NCBI GenBank assembly: GCA_943787265.1
Contig: CALSLT010000030.1
Location: forward strand, 62,001 to 126,000
Direction: 5' to 3'
Length of the DNA: 64,000 bases
Source of the DNA: an uncultured Planctomycetaceae bacterium
GTDB taxonomy: Bacteria; Planctomycetota; Planctomycetia; Planctomycetales; Planctomycetaceae
The notes under the pieces are model-generated. The model saw only the letters and a program-made list of their open reading frames with translations. It was not told where the DNA came from and did not search any database. The position numbers and the translations under genes are program-made. Below, piece by piece: positions 55,587 through 64,000 of the stretch (within the stretch, counting starts at the first letter, position 1; every line of letters starts with the position of its first letter).

Positions 55587-58500
55587 GAGTGATCCCCTCA
55601 TCCAGATTCAGCAGCAGATTCGCCAACAGCATTGTTGCAGCAACATCCGCCACCGCATCCTCTTTCGGAGTCGCCAACTGCCCCACTGTCGTCAACGCTT
55701 CGGCCCCGTCGGGATGCGAGTCGTAATAGTCCCTTGCGACTTTGTACTGCCGCGAAAGAACGCGAGCCGCCTCGTCCGCGGTCGGCTTGCGACTGAGGAC
55801 TCTAATCGTCAGAAAATCAAACCGTTTCGCGAGGTCTTTCGGAGAGACAGCAATCGCGGCATCGCTCAAAGTCCGAGCGGCTTCCAGAGAAGTCGTATCG
55901 TTCAACAAAGTCAGTGCATGAAGTGGAGTATTCGTTCGCCGAGGAACGACTTCGCAAGTCCGACGCATCGCCGAGTCAAACAGAAACGTCGGAGCACTGG
56001 TCCGACGCCAGAATGCGTACAATGTTCGCCGGTACTGAGCCTGCCCGATGCTCGGTCGATAAACGAATCGCCCCATGAATTGATCCCGCCAGACTCCCGG
56101 AGGCTGATACGGAAACACGGGCGTCCCACCGGTCGCATCGTTCAGCAATCCGCTGGCTTTCAAAGCGGCGTCACGAATCATCCAGCTCGGCAACCGAAAC
56201 CTTGCTCCGCGAGCCTGTAACCGATTCTCTGGATCAAGCTCCAACAGCTCCGCGGAAACCGAACTGTCCTGACGATACGTCTGACTGGTGACGATCGTCC
56301 GAACAAGGTGCTTTACATCCCAGCCGCTCTCCATGAACTCAACGGCCAGCCAATCGAGTAGCTCCGGATGAGTAGGCGATTCCCCTTGCAAGCCAAAGTC
56401 GGCCGGAGTCCGGACAAGGCCCGCACCAAAGAACAACTGCCAGACCTGATTGGTGATGACGCGTGCCGTCAGCGGGTTCTCTTTAGAAACAACCCAGCGT
56501 CCAAGCTCCAGCCGGCTGGACGGCGCAGCAGCCGGTCGCTTCAGAACTGCTGGCAAGACCGCCGGGTTAACCTCTTCTCCGTGCTTGTTCCAGACACCTC
56601 TGACAAGAACGCGAGTCTTGCGAGAATCTTTTCGTTCCCCCAGCACGGCAACGTTCAAATCCCCTGCCGCCTTCTTTGCGGAACCAAGCTGGCTTCTCGC
56701 TCGATCATTACGTGTCTTTGCCCCCTGCCAGGCAGCGTGATCTTCCAGAAACTGCGAGAAAAGCTGCTTTCGCAACCCGGCATCGACAACGTACGCCGCA
56801 ATGCCAGCTTTCCCTGCGTCGCCGTATCGTTCAGCCAGAATCTCCAGCGGCATCGGCTTCAGCGATCGAACTGCCGCGCCACGCTGATCGGTCACACTCA
56901 GCCGAAAACGCCCCATCAATTCACGCGGAGCCAGCGACCGCTGCATCAGCACAATGTCCAACTCTTCGTTTTCCGCCAGAACAAGCGGTTCAGTCAGAGA
57001 GAACACCGCCGTATGCGGTACATCCGCCGGCTTCGTACGCGTCGTCCAGCCTTTGCGAGGATCATCATCCAGTGTGTCTCGAACCGTCTTGTAGGTGGAA
57101 TCCTTGCCGACGCCTTCGACATCAGCCACAGCCGAAGCTAACCCAACTTCTCGAACCTGTGAGCTACCGAGTTTTCTCACCAGCAGCTTGACGTTTGTCA
57201 GAATGAACTCGCCGGTTTCGCTGAACGAATACTTGCCGTCAGTGTGCAAGGGATGAGGAAACACTTCCAACCGCAGCCCGCTGATCCGAGTCAGGTCTGA
57301 AACTCGGCGTAGTTCTGTAGACGACGTCGTAATGATGAAGTCATCCTGAGGAAATTCGGCGGGTGACGACGTGAAAGTCCCGTCTGCTTCCTGCGCAAGT
57401 TGATAGCCTTCGGTCGTCGCCAATCGTTTCGCGACAACCGGCGTCCACGGTCGGAACTTCTTACTGACTCGCAAGAGCTGCCGATTCTGCCAGAGCGGGT
57501 ATTCTCGTTCGGCCTGAATTCGCACGTCAGCCAGTTCGGCTTCCGTTTCCTTGACCAACGCCGTCGCTTCGTCAACCGCCCTTTGGGCATAAGGCGACTT
57601 ATACTTAAGAAATGGTTTCGCTCCGCCACCGGCTGCACCGGACTCGTCGATACTGTTGAAGTAGGCTGTCAGGCTGTAATAGTCCTGCTGAGAAACCGGG
57701 TCGAACTTGTGGTCGTGACACTGCGTGCAGCCCAGCGTCAATCCAAGGAAAAGCGTTCCGGTCGTGTTCACTCGGTCGAGCACGTAATCGACGCGAGACT
57801 CTTCCCGATCGCGGCCGCCTTCGCCGTTGTTCATGTGATTTCGGTGAAAGCACGTCGCAAGGATTTGCTCGGGAGTCGCATCAGGAAGCAAGTCTCCCGC
57901 GAACTGTTCGATCGTAAACTCATCAAACGGCTTATTCGCATTAAACGAATCCACCACCCAGTCCCGCCACGGCCAGTTGGTCCGAGTCGAATCCGACTGA
58001 AAGCCGTCCGTGTCGCTGTACCGAGCACCGTCCAGCCACCACATCGCCATTCGCTCGCCGAAATGTGGCGAAGCCAGCAACTGGGTAATCAAGTTATCCC
58101 AGTCCGCTTCAGTTGGTGTCTGCGGAAACTTCTCAACCAATTCGACATCCGGCGGCAACCCCGTCAGATCGAACGAGAGCCTGCGAATTAACGTATGCGT
58201 TTCCGCCTGTCTGGCCAATTCTCGCCGATGCTCTACCAGTCCCTTTCGAACAAAGTAGTCGATTGCGTGCGACTGATCTTTCGGAACAGACGGCCGCTGC
58301 GGCCTGACGAACGACCAATGCTCTCCCCACGGAGCTCCCTGCCGGATCCATTCCGTGAGTGTCTCAATCGACTTCTGATCGAGCGGTTTCTTATGCGAAT
58401 CTGACGGCGGCATCAGCAGGTCAGGATCGGACGAAGAGACTCGTTCAATCAGTTCACTCTCTTCGGGTCTACCCGGAACGATGACCGCATAGCCCCCGCG

Positions 58501-58701
58501 ATCTTCCGTCGCCGCTTCCCGTTGATCCAGACGCAAGTCGCCCTTCCGTGTCCCTTTGTCAAAACCATGACACGCAAAGCAATTGTCCGAAATGATCGGA
58601 CGAATATCACGGTTAAAGTCGATCTCAGCCGCGGGCACGACGGTGTCGCTGCCCGTGGCAAACACACAAACCATCGTTAGAAGCAAGAATCTCATCGTCA
58701 C
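55579..58701 (-). CDS. PSCyt1-DUF1549-DUF1553 exported cytochrome c-type protein
   Basis: 1040 residues from GTG 58699-58701 (ATG 58693-58695 is the alternative; GAG spacing favours GTG). Signal MRFLLLTMVCVFATGS. PSCyt1 haem site CFACH at 41-45 in FNRDIRPIISDNCFACHG, then PSCyt1-type VIVPGRPEESELIERV, DUF1549 (IRRLSFDLTGLPP, QLLASPHFGERMAMWWLDGA, CTQCHDHKFDPVSQQDYY with a second CxxCH), a ~250-residue beta-rich insert, and DUF1553 (NPLTARVITNQVWQLFFGAGL, RTNTPLHALTLLNDTT). It is 10 bases after the DUF1501 gene at 58712 and overlaps the next DUF1501 gene. Confidence 0.93.
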   Translation of the reverse strand: MTMRFLLLTMVCVFATGSDTVVPAAEIDFNRDIRPIISDNCFACHGFDKGTRKGDLRLDQREAATEDRGGYAVIVPGRPEESELIERVSSSDPDLLMPPSDSHKKPLDQKSIETLTEWIRQGAPWGEHWSFVRPQRPSVPKDQSHAIDYFVRKGLVEHRRELARQAETHTLIRRLSFDLTGLPPDVELVEKFPQTPTEADWDNLITQLLASPHFGERMAMWWLDGARYSDTDGFQSDSTRTNWPWRDWVVDSFNANKPFDEFTIEQFAGDLLPDATPEQILATCFHRNHMNNGEGGRDREESRVDYVLDRVNTTGTLFLGLTLGCTQCHDHKFDPVSQQDYYSLTAYFNSIDESGAAGGGAKPFLKYKSPYAQRAVDEATALVKETEAELADVRIQAEREYPLWQNRQLLRVSKKFRPWTPVVAKRLATTEGYQLAQEADGTFTSSPAEFPQDDFIITTSSTELRRVSDLTRISGLRLEVFPHPLHTDGKYSFSETGEFILTNVKLLVRKLGSSQVREVGLASAVADVEGVGKDSTYKTVRDTLDDDPRKGWTTRTKPADVPHTAVFSLTEPLVLAENEELDIVLMQRSLAPRELMGRFRLSVTDQRGAAVRSLKPMPLEILAERYGDAGKAGIAAYVVDAGLRKQLFSQFLEDHAAWQGAKTRNDRARSQLGSAKKAAGDLNVAVLGERKDSRKTRVLVRGVWNKHGEEVNPAVLPAVLKRPAAAPSSRLELGRWVVSKENPLTARVITNQVWQLFFGAGLVRTPADFGLQGESPTHPELLDWLAVEFMESGWDVKHLVRTIVTSQTYRQDSSVSAELLELDPENRLQARGARFRLPSWMIRDAALKASGLLNDATGGTPVFPYQPPGVWRDQFMGRFVYRPSIGQAQYRRTLYAFWRRTSAPTFLFDSAMRRTCEVVPRRTNTPLHALTLLNDTTSLEAARTLSDAAIAVSPKDLAKRFDFLTIRVLSRKPTADEAARVLSRQYKVARDYYDSHPDGAEALTTVGQLATPKEDAVADVAATMLLANLLLNLDEGITHE

Positions 58702-58711
58702 GGTGTAATCT

Positions 58712-60211
58712 CTAACTGATAATTTCTTTGATGACTCGACCTTCTTCGGTCGGACCGATGAGCCGCTGATTCAGGCCTTCGTAAGCAAAATTGAATCGAT
58801 GCGGGTCGATGCCGATCTGATGAAGAATCGTCGCCTGCAAGTCACGAATGCTCATCGGATTCTCGCCGATATAGTAGCCGATGTCGTCCGTGCTGCCGTA
58901 CGAGCCCGGTTTAATCCCGCCGCCCGCCATCCACATAGTAAACGCATGAGGGTGATGGTCCCGGCCGATGAACCCTTTCTTCAGCTCCTTGTGCACATTG
59001 TTCTGCATCATCGGAGTCCGCCCGAACTCACCGCCCCAGATGATCAGCGTCTCATCGAACAGCCCTCGCTGCTTCAGATCCTTAACGAGTCCCGCGATCG
59101 CTCGGTCGATCTGTTGACACTTGATCGGCAACGTTTCGTCAACCGACTCGCCAGGTGACGAGCCGTGGTGATCCCAGCCCCAATCGTAAAGCTGCACGAA
59201 TCGAACTCCGTTTTCGACGAGCCGCCTCGCCAGCAAGCAATTATTCGCAAACGTTGGATCGTTGCCCTTGTAGAGAACTCTTGGATCGGCAGCACTTTCC
59301 GCTTCCGAAACGTGCCCCGGCTGAGCTCCGTAGAGATCCAGAATGTGTTTCGGTTCTTTTCCGATATCCATGACTTCGGGCACGGACATCTGCATCCGAT
59401 AAGCCAGTTCGTACTGCGAAATCCGAGTGAGTGTTTCGGGATCGCCGATATTCTGATGCTCAAACGTGTTGAGGTCTCGAATCGCGTCGAGCGTTTTGCG
59501 TCTTGCTTCGCGACTCATTCCCGACGGATTTGACAGATAGAGAATCGGATCGCCGCCGTCCGTTCGACATTGAATCCCCTGGTAAACCGTTGGCAGAAAA
59601 CCGGAGCCCCACAACGACTTCCCAGCGCTGGGAGTCTTCCCGCCCGACGCCAGCACGACAAACCCCGGGAGATTTTCGTTCTCGCTGCCCAGCCCATAGT
59701 TCACCCATGAACCAATCGACGGATAGCCGAGCCGCGGATTCCCCGTCTGCAGAAGCAACTGTGCTGGAGAGTGGTTGAACTGCTCGGTATGCATCGACCG
59801 AATCACGCACACATCGTCGCTGATCGACGCCAGCCCCGGCAACAACTCGCTTAGTGACTGCCCTGTTTCGCCATGCTTCTGATACTTGAACTGAGGCCCG
59901 AGCATCTTCGGCGTGCCTTTAATAAAGGCAAACCGCTTTCCTTCAAGATACTCCTGCGGACATTCCTGCCCGTGAAACTTCGTCAGTGCCGGCTTGTCTT
60001 CGAACAACTCCATTTGCGAAGGCGATCCGGCCATGTGCAGATAAATGATCGATTTCGCTTTGGCAGGAATCCGATAGTCCTTTTCCGCAGCTACCCCGTC
60101 CCGACCGAGCAGAGACTGCAATGCCAACGCGCCGAAGCCCAGTCCCGTCTGACCAAAGAAATGGCGACGAGTGACCGCTTGAGTTTTCTGAAGAGAAATC
60201 GGTAGTTGCAT
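58712..60211 (-). CDS. DUF1501 protein, first member of the pair set
   Basis: 499 residues from ATG 60209-60211. Tat signal AVTRRHFFGQTGLGFGALAL. Motifs: IYLHMAGSPSQMELFEDKPA, RLGYPSIGSWVNYGLGSENE, YDWGWDHHG, LIIWGGEFGRTPMMQNN and GRDHHPHAFTMWMAGGG. It shares layout and local motifs with the DUF1501 at 54126 but is clearly divergent, so duplication was not recent. It lies between the two PSCyt1 genes, which shows the pair repeated twice in one run. Function unproven. Confidence 0.92.
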   Translation of the reverse strand: MQLPISLQKTQAVTRRHFFGQTGLGFGALALQSLLGRDGVAAEKDYRIPAKAKSIIYLHMAGSPSQMELFEDKPALTKFHGQECPQEYLEGKRFAFIKGTPKMLGPQFKYQKHGETGQSLSELLPGLASISDDVCVIRSMHTEQFNHSPAQLLLQTGNPRLGYPSIGSWVNYGLGSENENLPGFVVLASGGKTPSAGKSLWGSGFLPTVYQGIQCRTDGGDPILYLSNPSGMSREARRKTLDAIRDLNTFEHQNIGDPETLTRISQYELAYRMQMSVPEVMDIGKEPKHILDLYGAQPGHVSEAESAADPRVLYKGNDPTFANNCLLARRLVENGVRFVQLYDWGWDHHGSSPGESVDETLPIKCQQIDRAIAGLVKDLKQRGLFDETLIIWGGEFGRTPMMQNNVHKELKKGFIGRDHHPHAFTMWMAGGGIKPGSYGSTDDIGYYIGENPMSIRDLQATILHQIGIDPHRFNFAYEGLNQRLIGPTEEGRVIKEIIS

Positions 60212-60229
60212 CAGTTGCTACTTTCAGTT

Positions 60230-60298
60230 CCGTAGGGTGCGTATTGATGCACCACTGCAGTTCTTCTCGCTCGATGGTGCGTCGAGACGCCCCCTACA
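60230..60298. repeat. Two adjacent dispersed intergenic repeats
   Basis: First copy at 60230-60254: CCGTAGGGTG, then GGTGC (60236-60240) and GCACC (60249-60253) arms. Second copy at 60276-60293: GGTGCGTCGAGACGCCCC, nearly self-complementary. They fill the 106-base gap between the DUF1549 and DUF1501 genes, and share CCGTAGGGTG with 39426 and GGTGCGTCGAGACG with 42771. Confidence 0.55.
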
Positions 60299-60317
60299 CA
60301 GACATCAACTCTCGTAT

Positions 60318-62633
60318 TCAAGGCTTCATCAAACTCTCATCAAGATTCAGCAACACGTTTGCGACGGCAATCATCGCGGCGTCACCAGCCTCACGATTCG
60401 CTGCTTTGACCAGCTTGTCAGCCGCCGCAGAATCCTTCGCATAATTGGCGGATAAATCCTCGTAAACTTCCAGCAATCGAGCGGCTTCGTCATCGGATGG
60501 GGGACGGATCAGAGCCAGCCTGAATCCTCGTCGAATCCTGGCAGCCGTCGCGCCGTCGACATCGTTCATACGTCTTGCCAGCGCTCCCGCCGCCTCAACA
60601 TACGCCGGGTCATTAAGCATCACTAAAGCCTGCAACGGAGTGTTGGTTCGTACTCGCCGAATCTGACAAACTTCGCCACTCCCCGCGTCAAACGTGATCA
60701 TCGCCGGGTACGGACTTGTCCGCTTCCAATAGGTGTAAAGAGCTCGGCGGTATCGATCCGGCCCCGTCGCGTCGATCCATTTCAAGGCGTTGTAAGTCGA
60801 CTTCCAAACCCCATCTGGCTGAGGCGGCATTACCGACGGCCCGCCAACTTTACGCGTCAGCAATCCCGAGGCCGCTAACGCCTGATCCCTCACTGTTTCT
60901 GCCGACAGACGAAAACGCGGACCTCTGCTCAGCAGAATATTACGTGGGTCAGCAGCGAGTTTCTTAACATCCACCGCTGCCGATTGCTGATACGTTGAGG
61001 AAAGAACGATCGTTCGAATCAGTTTCTTGATTGACCATCCGCCGTCGCGAAAGTCGACCGCCAGCCAATCCAACAACTCCGGATGAGACGGCATCATTCC
61101 CTGAGTTCCAAAGTCCTCTTCCGTCTCGACAAGGCCGGTGCCAAACAATCGAGCCCACACTCGATTCACCATCACGCGCGAGGTCAAAGGATTTTCCGGC
61201 TGCGTGATCCACCGCGCAACCTGCAGTCGATTCACTGGAACCTCAGCATCGATGCTTCCGAAAAGTTCCATAATTGCCGGTTCAACTCTGTCGCCTTGAT
61301 CAAGGAAGTTGCCGCGTCGATGAAGCCGAGTCTCTCTCGGCTTCCCTTCAGGCAACTCCTTCATGATCGGAGTCTTCGTAACAGCGTTGCGAACTCCCGA
61401 CAGTTTTTTTTGCTGCTCTTTGATCATCGCATCTAACGAGTCATCAGACTTTTCCTGCTTCTTCTGCTGCAAAACCCTTATCGCCGCCTCGATCTCCGAG
61501 ATTTGCCAGGTCTGTTCGGCAGTTGGCAGTGGAAGAACCGGGACATCATCAGACCGATCTGCGTCGGCCGTCTGATTGAAGATCGCATAAAGCGAGTAGT
61601 AGTCCTGCTGGCTGATTGGGTCGTACTTGTGCGAGTGACACTTCGCACAGCCCATCGTCAGGCCCATCCACACCTGCATCGTCGTATCAACTCGGTCCTT
61701 CACGGCCGCGACACGGAACTCTTCGTTGTCCGTGCCGCCTTCGTCATTCGTCATCGTGTTTCGGTGAAACGCCGTTGCCAGAATTTGCTCGTTCGACGCG
61801 TTGGGCAGCAAATCACCCGCCAATTGCTCGATCGTAAACTGGTCGTAGGGCATGTCTCGATTCAGAGCGTGAATCACCCAGTCACGAAACTTCCAGATAT
61901 CGCGATGGCGGTCCTTTTCGTAGCCCTTCGTGTCGGCATAGCGAGCCAGGTCCAGCCACATCCGCGCCCAGTGCTCGCCGTACGCTTCAGAAGCGAGCAG
62001 CCGATCAACAACTTTCTCAAAAGCACGATCACTCGAATCTGCGACAAAGGCGTCCGCTTCTTCCGGCGTCGGAGGCAGTCCAGTCAGGTCGAGCGACACC
62101 CGGCGAATTAATCGATAGCGGTCAGCCTTCTCCGACGCAGTCAACTGGCCAGCTTCCATCTTCGCCAGCACAAAGTGATCGATCGGGTGCTTCGGCCAGT
62201 CACTCTGCTCAACAGGCGGCAATTCGGACTTCACCGGCTGAGTGAACGACCAGTGAACTTTGTACTCGCCACCTTCGGAGATCCATCGTCGCAACAATGT
62301 CTTCTCATCAACCGACAGCTCATGCCCGCTGTCAGCCGGAGGCATCACGACGTCCGGATCGTCGCTTTCGATCCGCGCAACAAGTTCACTCTCGCTCGCT
62401 CGCCCCGGCACCAGAGCACGACGTCCATCCCGAGCTGCTGTGGCTCCGGCATGAGTATCTAACCGCAAGTCCGCCTCACGAGTCCCTTCATCCGGCCCGT
62501 GACACGCAAAACAATTCTTCGCAAGAATTGGTCTGATATCCCGATTAAAACTCACCGGCTCATCAGCAGCATATCCCGTATCCCCAACAAGGCCGAAGAA
62601 GCACAGCAACGCTACTGTAAAACAACATCTCAT
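60318..62633 (-). CDS. PSCyt1-DUF1549-DUF1553 exported cytochrome c-type protein (shorter form)
   Basis: 771 residues from ATG 62631-62633. Signal CFTVALLCFFGLVGDTG. PSCyt1 haem site CFACH at 41-45 in FNRDIRPILAKNCFACHGPD, then DUF1549 (IRRVSLDLTGLPPTPEEADA, LLASEAYGEHWARMWLDLAR, MGCAKCHSHKYDPISQQDYY with CxxCH) and DUF1553 (NPLTSRVMVNRVWARLFGTGL, RTNTPLQALVMLNDPAYVE). A Lys/Gln-rich coiled segment separates DUF1549 from DUF1553 (LQQKKQEKSDDSLDAMIKEQ). It lacks the long insert of the copy at 55579. It follows the sialate esterase/DUF1080 gene by 97 bases. Confidence 0.93.
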   Translation of the reverse strand: MRCCFTVALLCFFGLVGDTGYAADEPVSFNRDIRPILAKNCFACHGPDEGTREADLRLDTHAGATAARDGRRALVPGRASESELVARIESDDPDVVMPPADSGHELSVDEKTLLRRWISEGGEYKVHWSFTQPVKSELPPVEQSDWPKHPIDHFVLAKMEAGQLTASEKADRYRLIRRVSLDLTGLPPTPEEADAFVADSSDRAFEKVVDRLLASEAYGEHWARMWLDLARYADTKGYEKDRHRDIWKFRDWVIHALNRDMPYDQFTIEQLAGDLLPNASNEQILATAFHRNTMTNDEGGTDNEEFRVAAVKDRVDTTMQVWMGLTMGCAKCHSHKYDPISQQDYYSLYAIFNQTADADRSDDVPVLPLPTAEQTWQISEIEAAIRVLQQKKQEKSDDSLDAMIKEQQKKLSGVRNAVTKTPIMKELPEGKPRETRLHRRGNFLDQGDRVEPAIMELFGSIDAEVPVNRLQVARWITQPENPLTSRVMVNRVWARLFGTGLVETEEDFGTQGMMPSHPELLDWLAVDFRDGGWSIKKLIRTIVLSSTYQQSAAVDVKKLAADPRNILLSRGPRFRLSAETVRDQALAASGLLTRKVGGPSVMPPQPDGVWKSTYNALKWIDATGPDRYRRALYTYWKRTSPYPAMITFDAGSGEVCQIRRVRTNTPLQALVMLNDPAYVEAAGALARRMNDVDGATAARIRRGFRLALIRPPSDDEAARLLEVYEDLSANYAKDSAAADKLVKAANREAGDAAMIAVANVLLNLDESLMKP

Positions 62634-62730
62634 TAGTTCAGAAACTCCACAGCCAGATTGATCTAACCAGACCAGAGTCACACCACACCTTGCACGAGCT
62701 CATCGTTAAAAAACGAATTCAGCCTCGCAA

Positions 62731-64000
62731 TCAGTTCAATTCGCGGATTCGAATGCGGCGGTATTCCATTTGACCTCGGTCGGCTTCCAGGCCGATCGGG
62801 CCGGTTGCCGGTAAGGCCTTTGGAAAGTCGAGCGGTTCGCCGTTACAGGTGCATGTCGCGACGCCACCTTTGACGATGACTTCGATCTCGTTCCAATCCT
62901 GTGGGCGGTAGTTCTTCAGTTCCTTGTACGGTCCTGCGACAAAGTAATCGCGGCATTGAAGCTGTGGTTTGCGGATGAAGATGCCGCTGTCGGCGTTGAC
63001 TCCGGCACGGAATTCCAGTTTCAGGTGAAAGTCCTTAGCGAACTCGCGCGTCGTCCAGAGCTGTGCCAGGCCCTTTCCTGGGTTGACGACGATTCTGCCG
63101 TCTCGGCCGGTATATCGCCCATCGCTCGCGCTTTTCATTCCGTCAAATGCCGGGCCATCTTTGTAATGCCAACCGGTGACGTCGTGACCTGTCAGCAACG
63201 ATTCGAAACCAGACTCTGGTTCGTACACTCCGTCTGTCTTGAAGGGCGACGCTGGCAAGCCAGCTTTGTTGTAAAGGTTGACGTCGGGTACGTTCGCCCA
63301 GCCGAAGCGCACACCGACCGGGTCAGAAATCTCAACGCTCGACACGACAATCGTGTCGCCCACGATCTTCGCGGAGCCGGCGGCTTCTTTGCCTTTGCCG
63401 TAGACAACGAACCCTTTCAGTTGACCGCCTTTCGCGACCAGTCCTCCGCCGAGATGTTTAAAATTGATGATGACGCGATTGCCGTCAACGCTCATCGAGT
63501 CGTACGTCGGGCCTGAGCATTCGACATCCTCTTCATAGGCAAGAGCCCGAGCGGCCAGCGCCAGTCGCTCACCGATCGGCTGCTTCTGTTTCGGATGGAT
63601 GTCGGTCGGATGCCCGATGTCCGTTGTCACCGCCATTGCCGTGTTTTGCGTCGTCTCGGTTGTCACACGTTGTGATTCTCGAACTTCCGGAGTCATGTTT
63701 CGATGCGGAGTAATCTGCACGAAGAGGAACGGAAAGTCGCCCTGCCCCCACGCTCGTCGCCAGCTCGAAATCATCGCCGGAAAAAGAGTTCGGTATTGCT
63801 CGCCGCGCGAAGAATTCGACTCGCCCTGATACCAGATCGCTCCTTTAATCGCGTACGGCTGCAACGGAACAATCGATCCGTTGTAGAGTCCAATTGGTCG
63901 GTTCTTATTGGCTGACGGATGAGCCGGCGGCTGAGGTTTCCTCGGAGCACGACCTCCGCTTGCCTTCGCCGTCTGAACTGCGGCTTCGTAGTTCTTCAGC
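62731..64000 (-). CDS. Sialate O-acetylesterase (SASA) fused to DUF1080, C-terminal part
   Basis: The gene enters from beyond position 64000; ~422 codons are visible. The first part is the SGNH-type sialate O-acetylesterase domain: GLYNGSIVPLQPYAIKGAIW, YQGESNSSRGEQYRTLFPAM and FPFLFVQITPH, with a catalytic Asp-x-x-His expected in DIGHPTDIHPK. A beta-domain follows (VDGNRVIINFKHLGGGLVAK). The last ~190 residues are DUF1080 (3-keto-disaccharide hydrolase/LamG-like): GFESLLTGHDVTGWHYKDG, KDFHLKLEFRAGVNADSGIF and DWNEIEVIVKGGVATCTCNG. It probably removes acetyl groups from, and binds, a glycan outside the cytoplasm. Confidence 0.93.
   Translation of the reverse strand, partial: LKNYEAAVQTAKASGGRAPRKPQPPAHPSANKNRPIGLYNGSIVPLQPYAIKGAIWYQGESNSSRGEQYRTLFPAMISSWRRAWGQGDFPFLFVQITPHRNMTPEVRESQRVTTETTQNTAMAVTTDIGHPTDIHPKQKQPIGERLALAARALAYEEDVECSGPTYDSMSVDGNRVIINFKHLGGGLVAKGGQLKGFVVYGKGKEAAGSAKIVGDTIVVSSVEISDPVGVRFGWANVPDVNLYNKAGLPASPFKTDGVYEPESGFESLLTGHDVTGWHYKDGPAFDGMKSASDGRYTGRDGRIVVNPGKGLAQLWTTREFAKDFHLKLEFRAGVNADSGIFIRKPQLQCRDYFVAGPYKELKNYRPQDWNEIEVIVKGGVATCTCNGEPLDFPKALPATGPIGLEADRGQMEYRRIRIRELN

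Noticed and set aside
1-64000. tRNA, rRNA, CRISPR, insertion sequence, prophage or origin
   Set aside because: No cloverleaf, repeat-spacer array, transposase, phage gene or DnaA-box cluster was recognised on reading both strands.

Overview
The window comes from a planctomycete (Planctomycetota, most likely order Planctomycetales). The evidence is the gene content: three DUF1501 proteins, a DUF1552 protein, two PSCyt1/DUF1549/DUF1553 proteins and a DUF1592/DUF1588/DUF1585 protein, a DUF1559 prepilin-like protein with a C-terminal H-X9-DG motif, DUF1080 and sialate-esterase modules, a formylmethanofuran dehydrogenase B subunit (C1-transfer genes are typical of planctomycetes), and many Tat-type RR signals. 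Genes lie on both strands in short co-directional runs. No rRNA, tRNA, CRISPR array, insertion sequence or prophage was seen.

Layout. 1-5.5 kb (minus): a tightly coupled run of a two-lobed esterase, a DUF1592-family cytochrome c and a DUF1552 protein that runs off the left edge. 5.7-8.6 kb (plus): a BlaI-type repressor and an M56 protease fused to leucine-rich repeats, behind a promoter carrying an inverted repeat. 8.8-10.3 kb: a secreted protein and a decayed, frameshifted copy of the first esterase. 10.4-18.3 kb (minus): a DUF6493/SWIM zinc-finger pair, glycogen synthase and acetyl-CoA synthetase. 18.7-20.1 kb: adenosylhomocysteinase with a structured leader. 20.1-26 kb (mostly minus): a beta-propeller/dihaem protein, small unknowns and an HtrA protease. 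26.1-30.5 kb (plus): a TIM-barrel isomerase, an AAA ATPase and a UbiB-type kinase. 30.6-31.7 kb: the DUF1559 prepilin-like gene, with two spaced palindromes upstream. 32.3-35.3 kb (plus): a MoxR ATPase and a 629-residue partner that I read as a divergent DUF5682-like protein.

35.4-48.8 kb (almost all minus): small unknowns, a metal-ABC permease fused to a DtxR/MntR-like regulator but split by a frameshift in a G6 run, a Cys-rich lipoprotein (plus), an MFS exporter preceded by a possible 35-residue membrane peptide, a Gfo/Idh/MocA oxidoreductase next to a DoxX-like protein, ApbE, a GAF histidine kinase with a stand-alone receiver, and a cytochrome c/prenyltransferase-repeat protein. 49.1-50.4 kb: a DUF1501 gene on plus. 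50.4-64 kb (minus): an eight-gene co-directional run of sialate O-acetylesterase-DUF1080, two successive [PSCyt1-DUF1549-DUF1553 + DUF1501] pairs, formylmethanofuran dehydrogenase subunit B, an esterase and an enolase-superfamily enzyme.

How the genes fit together. The right-hand run looks like an extracytoplasmic carbohydrate-degradation locus, with a C1-transfer subunit unexpectedly in its middle. The most interesting candidate system is the pair of loci SWIM-DUF6493 (10.4-14.6 kb) and MoxR-DUF5682-like (32.3-35.3 kb). As I recall, these families occur side by side in other bacteria, so the two loci may be halves of one uncharacterised machine. Functional statements are inferred from family resemblance by eye; no database search was run.
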